A stretch of DNA of 17,171 bases from the NCBI GenBank assembly GCA_943704525.1, contig CALSCQ010002397.1:1-17171 (forward strand), in the 5' to 3' direction. The position numbers and the translations under genes were made by a program. Below are positions 10,081-17,171 of the stretch, piece by piece; positions within the stretch are counted from its first letter, which is position 1; each line of letters begins with the position of its first letter. Below the pieces are notes generated by a model. That model was not told the DNA's origin. It made no database searches and saw nothing but the letters and a program-made list of their open reading frames with translations. The DNA is from Pigoraptor vietnamica (Eukaryota > Opisthokonta > Filasterea).

Positions 10081-12055
10081 TCACGCAGCCAGCAGATATT
10101 CGTCGAATGCATCCGCGGCTCGCTCGATGAGAGTGGTCCTGTCCGGCATGACGTCACCGCCACACGCCGGCTGTGCATAGAGGGCGGCGTGCACGCCCAC
10201 AAAGAACCCCTTCACGCTGCCAAACGGATACTCTGGAAGGCCGCGAATGACTTGGCGGAACGTCTCCTCGGAGTACAGCAGCATGCGCTTGAGCATAAAG
10301 AAGTCCATCTGCGGCGCACAATAACACCCGATGAATAAAAATCCACGCCCCCTTAAAGCGATTAGAAGTCCATCATTCTACAGTACAGCGCACAATTACA
10401 GCCGATGAATACACAATCTACACCTCAGTCGATCCGCCGGCGACTGCCCTCGATGCAAAACAGACCTCAAGGCGCGGCGCAATGAACTCGCAGGCGAGAC
10501 TGACCGGGTCGACATGCTGCGCCACATAGTGAGCGGCAAGGTAATACGCGGTGAAGAACAGCGACTCCATGTCGTCCAATTCATCGTACGAGACCGGTCC
10601 TTTAGCATGTGCAGTAACGCGAGCGCCCGCGTCTTCCACCTCGTCGGCAGGGTCCGCTCCAGACTGCGCATACACGTGTGCATGCATGAGCCTCAACGAC
10701 ATAAACTCGAAAGTGCCAAGCGGGCCGGTGCACGTTGCGCCATTGCGCATGAAGGAAGAGCCCCAGTCCACAAGTGCGAACGTCCTCCCGTCCCTAGACG
10801 ACAGGATGTTGCCCGGCTTCACGTCCCCGTGCAACAGCCCCTTCGAGTGCGCGCACTTGAGCGTCGTCCAGGCAGCCCCGAGGAGCTGCTTCAGCTGGGA
10901 GGGATGGACGTCCACCGCGCGCTGCGGCAGATACGCCATGACCAAGCCCGCAAGCGACTCGCCCTCAACCTCGCACGTGATGTCCGTGTCGTACAGAACG
11001 CTCGCACTGCAGTCGTGCAGTAACGACCACGCCCTCGCTTCGCGCCGCCTTGCCTCCGCAGCACTCGCGCGAAACAGCTTCAGGCACACGTCGCGATCGT
11101 CAATGACATGTGTCCCGAAGACGACGCAAGCCGTCGTCGACGCGTGAATAAGCATGGCGGACGTCATCGCTGGCGTCACACTCAGCGCGGTCGATGTGGT
11201 GAAGCGAAGGATACCGAGCGGGACGCAAACACCAAGCATCTCGCAGGGTGTGCGCGCCCACGCACGCAGGGCCTCGAAACCTTCGCCGAGCGTCGCCTCT
11301 GTCCCTGCGTTCGCGATGAGGGGCAACTCCCCTGTCCGCGCGTCCAGGGCGACAGAGCAGCCATCCCGCCGAATTCGCAGCCCAACGACCGTCTCCGCAG
11401 TGGCGATGAGCATCGTCGCGTAAGTGCGGTGCGTTTGGCTCGCGAAGAGCGCCGCCGCGTGCTGCATCGCCCGGCACACTGCATCGACCGTCTCTTCTCT
11501 CTCCGGCGTGTCCTTCACCTCCGCAACAGAGTAGAGGGACGCCCACCTGTCAGGGTGACCGGAATTCCCCCGCACGAGGTCCGGATACAGCACGAGGCCC
11601 TCGAACGCGGGGTACACGGGCGTCTGTGTCGAGTCCCACACCTTGTCGCGGCTGTGGGCAGGAACAAAGGCGTCCACGAGCCCGCTGATGAAGCGACGCA
11701 CGCCGTCTTCGTCCTTAAACGCCCAGTGTCCCCGCCTAAAAGTTAGTGCCCTCTGCGACCCGGCGTCACATGACTCCGGTCCGTGAAGGTGAGTGCCCAA
11801 TTGTAGCCTCTCAAAGGCGGTGTCCAACGGCGTCGGCGCAGGTGCGAAGGGCGGCAACGAAGATGATTCGTCGCTAGCGTGCGTCAAAGCAGCAAGTCTG
11901 CCCGGCACGTGATCCTGCTCCAAGTACGACCGCAGGCGCTCCCACTCGTCTGAGGAGAGGGACTCTTCCATGCAAAGCCCAAGTTCGGAGGGTGGGCGAG
12001 GCGTGAGCACAAAGTACGCCTCCGCCAGACGCTTATAGTAGAATGCATGCGCCAT
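10081..12055 (-). CDS. FunK1-like protein kinase with possible N-terminal PD-(D/E)XK-like region
   Basis: Exon 1 is 12055-10424 and exon 2 is 10308-10081 (619 residues). The intron, 10423-10309, has donor GTGTAG and acceptor CCGCAG, phase 0; without splicing the frame stops almost at once. The start is the ATG at 12055 (CACCATGG). Kinase features: VCLK with Lys326, Glu339 in the aC helix, catalytic loop HGDVKPGN (409-416, Asp411), a DWG metal-binding motif in place of DFG (430-432), GTFEFMS activation segment, and DELDDMESLFF (490-500). The HGDxKPxN loop and the late DDxESLF motif are typical of FunK1 (fungal-type) kinases. Upstream, residues 150-181 contain FEGLVLYPD and VAEVK, spaced like a PD-(D/E)XK nuclease core (Asp159, Glu179, Lys181). 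Nuclease-kinase fusions of this kind are described among Crinkler-type effectors, but no CRN header is seen here. All key kinase residues are present, so activity is plausible; the substrate is unknown. Confidence 0.8.
10299..10411. repeat. Direct duplication at the kinase gene's 3' splice site
   Basis: Copy A (10299-10337) spans the start of exon 2 and the acceptor. Copy B (10364-10411) lies inside the same intron. Shared blocks are AGAAGTCCATC, GCGCACAAT and GATGAATA, with a short insert in B. The intron is therefore largely made of a duplicated exon-intron junction. Confidence 0.75.
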
Positions 12056-12155
12056 GGTGAGAGCTCTTGTAACAGAAAACGGGATATGAGTGCCCCCTGT
12101 GCGTCGTCCGGGGTTCAATTCCTGAAAGTAATGATAATAATAAAAAAAAAAAAAG
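12045..12155 (+). other. Possible tRNA-derived SINE-like sequence
   Basis: GGTTCAATTCC at 12112-12122 matches a Pol III B box (the T-loop of a tRNA). It is followed by a TAA-rich and oligo-A tail (12127-12154). A weak D-arm-like GGTGAGAGCTC lies about 55 bp upstream. The T-stem pairs poorly and the left part overlaps the kinase start codon, so this is tentative. No complete tRNA cloverleaf can be drawn. Confidence 0.25.
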
Positions 12156-12698
12156 GCGCGAAATCAGTACGTCGCGTCAAATTGTTGCGCTGCGCTTATC
12201 CAAGGGGACACAAGCGCCAGTGAATGGATGTACACACAAAACTGCCGCAGGAAAGCGAATGTGCGCCACAATTACAGGCTCCGCTGTGAAAAACGGCGCG
12301 CACGCACAGCGCAAAGCATAGGGCACGTGCGCCGGCCACGGAATGGGCCGATGTGATGTCAGACACACTACCGAGGATGTTACACACCGTCAAATCCGGA
12401 GTGACGTCACCTGACTGCGAGCGGACAACGGGCGTGAGGACATCGACACACGGCGCCAGAGCAATACGAAAGAGCGCAGCGACGACCCACGTTCCTTCGC
12501 GCTTGTGTGTGGCAGTTGATACTGCCATCACACAAACCAAAAGCCTCTTGACCTGTTATTTTGTCCGGACTCCAATTGTCCGGACACACTCAGCCACCCG
12601 TCATCCGGCCGGCTGCGGCACCACACGGCCGGGCGCACGGCCGGCTGAATCAGTCTCTTCGCCTCAACCACTGGCCATGCACACCTGAAGCACTTTGG
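12156..12698. other. Gene-free spacer with GTCCGGAC palindromes
   Basis: No frame with domain-like content was found. Two copies of the palindrome GTCCGGAC (12563-12570, 12578-12585) flank CTCCAATT. GC-rich CCGGCCGGC-like motifs follow (12603-12650). This could be a remnant of a DNA-transposon end; a third GTCCGGAC sits next to the poly-G run at 15413. Confidence 0.35.
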
Positions 12699-13191
12699 AA
12701 GCATGCTCGTTTACTTTCGCTATGCAGTCGACGGCTTGTCCGCGTTCAGCGCGCCCTTCTGTCAATGTATGCCCCAGTTGCAACGGAGCACCGGTTCGCT
12801 TACCGTTTTACTGCTCAGTACTCGGATGCGTCCTAGCCGGCTGTGCTTTCAGTGGATGCAGTTACGGAGTCGCCAGTTACTTTTCGCTATGATGCGTCCT
12901 TCTGTGCTTTCAGTAGATGCAGTCGCAAGCACGTTCGTTTACTGGTTAAATTATTAGCAGATACTCGCTCGCCAAGCACAAAATGGACTCTGTGACACGC
13001 TGACTTCGGATGTCATGCCCCAGTTGCAGAGCAACATCCTTCGTTTACCTTTCGCTATGCGTCCTTCTGTGCTTTCAGTATACGTACGTTCGTTTGCTGG
13101 TTAATATTAGCAAATACTGCGACTGCCCAAGCACAAAACGGACTGAAAACCCTGACTTCGGATGCTTGCACGCACGTTCGTTTTACTTGCG
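12699..13191. repeat. Degenerate direct repeats, including a relic of the LamG gene 3' end
   Basis: 12699-12753 resembles 13160-13224, which contains the 3' end and stop of the LamG gene. On the - strand the copy still reads ALNADKPSTA and a stop, against ALYADKPSTA in the gene. Between them a second motif, CTGTGCTTTCAGT, recurs near 12843, 12903 and 13069. It sits in longer units (12886-13012 and 13051-13165) that share GCTGACTTCGGATG-like ends and CAAGCACAAAA. ATGCCCCAGTTGCA occurs at 12769 and 13014. Nothing here is an intact gene. Confidence 0.75.
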
Positions 13192-15376
13192 CTACGCAGT
13201 GGACGGCTTGTCCGCGTACAGTGCATTCACCTGCGTCTTGCAGATGTCGTCGCCGAAAAAGAGGTATGCGTTCGCCAGCGTACCCGTGAGCATGTACGCC
13301 TTGCCGTTCGGCCGCGATCCGACGTACAGGGAATACGTCGGTGCATCGACAATGGGCCCGTCGAGCGTGCGCGTGCCGAGTAACACGGCGTCAAAGTAGA
13401 ACACGGCCTTTGTGCCCTTGACCGTGACGACAATGTGGTGCGCGCGACCGTCCGACGTCGACGACGTCCCTCCGAACGGCATCGAAACCGACTTGGACTG
13501 CGCGACGCCCGCGGAGCGATAGTAGAGGACGATGGTCTTTGTCTTGTCGCTCACCATCACGGCGTAAGGGCGGATGTTGCCCGTCGCGTCCGTCTTGGCC
13601 ACAATGTAGCCCTCGTCGTTGGCAACCTGCGACACCCACGCGGCGACGGAGAACGACGTGACGTTCTTGACGACGCCTGGTACGTCCGGGGTGATGCGGA
13701 TGAAGGGCGTCTGCGTGCCCTCGTCGAAGGTCACGCGCGAGCCGCCGTTGAGCTGAAGCAGGTTGAACGGGTTGCCGGCACCAGAGACGCCGCTGTCGTA
13801 TAGGCGCGCAATCGCCGATGTCGTGAGGTCCTGCTTGTACACGCGGAAGTCCTCGATGATGCCCTGGAAGGTGAAAGCGCCACCCGGCTGGCGTGCGCCA
13901 ATGAGCAGGGGGAGACCGGACGGGCCGGGGTTGATCGCGACGATGCTGGGGAAGCGACCCGCGAGCTTCCCGTCGATGTACAGGAACACGTACGGGTTGG
14001 CAAACGTCGTGACGACGACGGCGATGTGGTGGAACTTGTTGTCGTCCAGAGGCACGGCCAGCTTGAGCGACGACTGGCGGTACCCGGTGGACGCGGCAGC
14101 GGAGAGGTAGAAGAAGTGGACCGTGTCGCGGGTGCCCTGCGACCACAGCGCAAAGTAGCGCGTAGACCCGAGCGCGTTTGTGCGCGCGAAGATGTAGCCG
14201 TCGTTGTCGGCCGCCTGCTTGATCCACGCAGTGACCGTGATGCCGCCGTTCACCTGCGCGCCCGTCAGGAACGTCGACGGCATCTGCGCAAAGTTGCCAT
14301 CCTTGCCGTTGAGAGACAGCGCGGACCCGTCGCCGCCACGCCCGCACACGCGCGTGGCATTGCCGACCAGCTTGAGGCTCGTCGAAGTGATTGCCTCCGT
14401 GTAGGTGGGGAGGCGCTCGTCGGGCCACATGACTGCAGGCGAACGGAAAGTGAGAATATTGCCCATTTCACGCTTAAACAAGAGTATAAAGCACGGGTGT
14501 TTGTGAGTGTACTGTGACGAAGTCGCTGCAATCGGACACTCACGCTCGACCATCTGCGCTTCGAGGCGAGCGCTGACAAGGGCGAGTTGCTTGAGGACGC
14601 CATCCGCCTCGTCCGCCGTGTCGCCGGTAATCCCGTCCAGTGCAAGGCGCGCGGCCGCCAGCTGCGTTCACAGGCGATCACAATTCGGTGTCATTTTCAC
14701 AGCGAAGGAAAAAAGGCCATCATCTTGACAGTCATTCGACAAGTTCACACGGAAGGACTGGTGCCTTACTCCAAAAACGATGTGCGCACCTTCGTGTCGA
14801 ACGAGTTCTGCAGGGTGTCCTTGGTGCTGGCTATCTGCCCCACGAGGCCCGCAGCGACCGACGCCTTGAGCGCATCGATCTTCCCATCGAGCACGCCCTT
14901 CGCAGCGTCCAGGGGCGCCATGTGGGCAATAACGGCATCGACGTCCGCCGTGGGATCGTCGAACGCAGGCCCGATCTCACCGTCAAGGCGCGCGACGCCG
15001 GCGTCAAACTGCGCACTGACACCGGCGAGCGTGTCGGCGGCGACCCCGACGGCCGCGTCAACGATCTCACGGCTCTCGTGCACGTGGTTGCGGAAATAGG
15101 TGATGTTGATGGAAGCGCCCGCCGCCATCGTCTCCAACGCCACCACCGCCGCCACCGAATCAGTGCTGCAAGAGCAACGGTTTGTTAGGCGTTGGGCTCA
15201 CTGACGTCTGGTAACTTACTGCATTATCAATACAGCCACTCGGCACGATGCGCCCGATAACATTCATATAGAGACAGCGGCACTGACACTGACAGTCGCA
15301 CTCGACAACAGGCAGAAGATGATGCCTTATGGACGGGAGAGGAGAGGGTTGTGTATGTGTGTGTGAGTGTGTTTTT

Positions 15377-15407
<31 letters not shown>

Positions 15408-16408
15408 GGGGGGTCCGGACAAGACTAGTGTAATTTAACCGCAATCCGTACTGTCTCGTGAACGAAGCACTCACTTAAACTTGGCCACCGCCGCGAGGAG
15501 GTCGTCCGCCGCATCGATGGCGTCCGAAGCGGCCTTCTTGGCGATATCCAGGTCATTGCCGGCGCTGTTCGCGGCGTTCGTCGCGCTCGTGTGAATGCCG
15601 CCGCTGCGCGAGAGAAGGTCGTCGATGCCGGTGGCGACCGCCAGGAAGGGCCCGTTGAGCTTACCGAGGTTGCTGTTGTTATCCGCCATGATCGTCTGCG
15701 CAGGCATGAGACGGTCAGCATTGTCAGTCCCCACGCACCGACTGTGACTTTATCACAGAACGTTTTAAGAAATTGCTCAAGTAAGTCCTCTATAAAGGGT
15801 GCCAGTAACAGGACATGGACGACACCTACCGTCAGACGTCCGGCGTCAGTGGTCAGCGTGTTGAAGGCGGTCGTGACATCGGCGTGCAAGGTGTTCACGA
15901 TTGCCGTGAGCGCCGCATCTGCTGCGGCGATGGCTGCCGGTGACGTGGCCACAAACGTCACAACATTGCCCTGAATGGTGGTCATCTGTGCGCGATACGC
16001 CGGCGCAAGGGCCTGGGCGCTTGCGACATTCGCCGAGAGGGTGGCGATGGTGGAACCCAGGGCCCTGTCCACGTCCGCCACCTGAGATTGTGAATGGGGA
16101 TGCGGTCGTCGTGAATGAGAAAATGGCGGTCAATATGGCCGCAATACTGCACGGCTGGGGTGATCCATCAAGCACCGGCGGTGCATCAGAAAAGCACATT
16201 GACGCATCATTCAGTGACAGCCTGGAGTTGTCGCGGAATGCCGCAGATGGGCACGCACCGTGTCGTTAATGGGCTTGAGGTTTGCGCGGGCGGCGACCAT
16301 GGCGTCGACAATGTCCGTCGAGCACTGCGTGCATTCCTCCGCGCGCGACTGGGCCACGAGCGAGAGCACAAAGAGCCCCACGAGCACACGCGCATTCAAC
16401 CGCGCCAT
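13192..16408 (-). CDS. Secreted helical-stalk protein with two LamG domains, six exons
   Basis: Exons (- strand): 16408-16259, 16081-15830, 15695-15475, 15165-14790, 14661-14544, 14432-13192. Donors are GTGCGT, GTAGGT, GTGAGT, GTGCGC, GTGAGT and every acceptor is CAG. Phases 0, 0, 2, 0, 1 all match and the total is 786 codons with no internal stop. Residues 1-23 form a signal peptide (LVGLFVLSLVAQSRA, cleavage after Ala23), followed by a CTQC pair. Residues 30-372 are Ala-, Asp- and Thr-rich and predicted helical, probably a coiled-coil stalk. Two concanavalin A-like/LamG_3 domains follow, about 387-587 (VTAWIKQ ... FHHIAVVV ... LYIDGKLAGRF ... IIEDFRVYKQ) and 596-780 (VAAWVSQ ... AHHIVVTV ... 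YFDAVLLG). Such domains bind glycans or proteins. A cell-surface, cyst-wall or adhesion role is plausible but not shown. The six-exon structure argues for a cellular eukaryote. The start is the only ATG giving a signal peptide. Confidence 0.88.
15372..15413. repeat. T15-G27 homopolymer block in LamG intron 3
   Basis: Fifteen T are followed directly by 27 G on the + strand. The transcript of the LamG gene would read C27 then A15 inside intron 3 (15474-15166). GTCCGGAC abuts it at 15413-15420. True length is unreliable in such a run. It could be an assembly join, a slippage product or a mobile-element tail. Confidence 0.9.
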
Positions 16409-17171
16409 CGCTGCGAAGGTCGCCCTGGCTCGCTCTCGCGACGGCCTCTCAGCTACCGATTACTGCGTACCAAGCGTGTCTGTATGTGCCAGCTAATTAA
16501 CGTCGCCTGGCCCGGAGCCGCGTTGCACAGAGAGCGTGCAGCGTATGATGGACTGAAGTTCCCTCGCCTTGTCAGCAAGACAAGATCAAGACGGAGCCCG
16601 TCGTACACACGTCAGAGGGAGGAGGGAGAAGGAGAATGGGAGTGAGAGTGATTGGGGCTTGCGTGCGACTGTAATGTGCAGGGTGCTGCCATGTGACTCG
16701 GCTCGTCACGGCCCAAATTCGCTCGGCCCCACCTCCTGTCTCTCTCTCCAGGTGTCTCCCTGCGTTTATTTGAAACACAGCATTGTCTGCGCCATTGTTT
16801 GGCGGACAGTCAAATAAATGGCCGGCAGCCGGACACTCGCACACTTTTCTCGCTGTCCCCCGTTCTGTCACTCGGCACACATAGTGTTCCATTTTTATTT
16901 TTTTGTATGGAAAATGGCCCAAAAGTGAATTTATTTTGTGCGTCAGTTGAGTGGAAGGGGTTGCCACACCCCCTACCACCCCCAATTTGGGCATCGGATG
17001 ACAGGTGTTGACATTCAAGTAACACGTGTGTAACGTGGCCGCTCATCATGACGCCAGCCAGTTAAAGAGATCGGAATTTAATTTTTCTACCCCGGATGTT
17101 GCCCTCGCAATAGGTGAGGGTTATCTTTCTACTAGAGGTACTAGACTACAATTTTGATAGGCACGAATATG
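16409..17171. other. Upstream flank of the LamG gene, no gene seen
   Basis: The first 100 bp or so should hold the LamG promoter and 5' leader; no TATA box is obvious. From about 16740 the sequence becomes AT-richer. It contains a nested hairpin near 16888-16917 (CCATTTT ... AAAATGG) and a small stem-loop near 17100-17120 (CCCTC ... GAGGG). Frames here lack domain features and a good ATG. Confidence 0.4.

Noticed and set aside
12100-12126. A complete tRNA gene
   Set aside because: Only the B-box is convincing; no acceptor stem or anticodon arm can be paired.
13391-14428. Long open frame (345 codons, - strand) inside the LamG exon
   Set aside because: It is the shadow of the LamG frame in GC-rich DNA: Arg/His/Ala-rich, without a domain, while the overlapping frame has two clear LamG domains.
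16572-17018. 148-codon open frame on the - strand
   Set aside because: It has a TTG start, low-complexity AT-rich and CT-rich content and no domain, and it lies in an apparently non-coding flank.
17063-17078. AGATCGGAA resembling a sequencing adapter start
   Set aside because: The following bases do not continue the adapter, so it is a short chance match.

Overview
The window looks like nuclear DNA of a GC-rich, intron-bearing protist. I favour an Acanthamoeba-like amoebozoan. The reasons are short GT-AG introns (about 80-405 nt) with GTGAGT, GTGCGY or GTGGGT donors and CAG/TAG acceptors, CA-rich introns and spacers, and the domain set: PH, FunK1-like kinase, secreted LamG, F-box, ankyrin, LRR. 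A GC-rich giant virus of amoebae (Pandoravirus-like) is the main alternative for the F-box/ankyrin/LRR part. It fits badly with the six-exon secreted gene. No taxonomic search was possible, so this is inference.

Layout. 555-2268 (-): a spliced PH-domain gene whose exon phases all agree. 2535-3784 (+): a badly broken F-box plus leucine-rich-repeat gene, about 15 LRR-like units scattered over three frames. 3996-6906 (-): a three-exon ankyrin gene with three one-base frame breaks at homopolymers and one break near a CG run. 7340-9618 (+), head to head with it: an F-box/ankyrin gene with one likely intron and three one-base breaks. 10081-12055 (-): a FunK1-like protein kinase preceded by a possible PD-(D/E)XK nuclease-like region, one intron. 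12056-13191: gene-free, with a possible tRNA-derived SINE tail, GTCCGGAC palindromes and decayed direct repeats that include a relic of the next gene's 3' end. 13192-16408 (-): a six-exon gene for a secreted protein of 785 residues with a signal peptide, a long Ala-rich helical stalk and two LamG domains. 16409-17171: no gene seen.

The most notable pattern is a contrast. The PH, kinase and LamG genes (about 5 kb of coding sequence) read without a single frame break. The F-box/LRR, ankyrin and F-box/ankyrin genes between them (2.5-9.6 kb) are frameshifted repeatedly, and most breaks fit a one-base contraction of a homopolymer. This suggests either a decaying island of repeat-domain genes, possibly acquired from a giant virus, flanked by maintained host genes, or a local drop in sequence quality. 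A second pattern is that introns of the PH and kinase genes carry direct duplications of their own 3' splice-site region.
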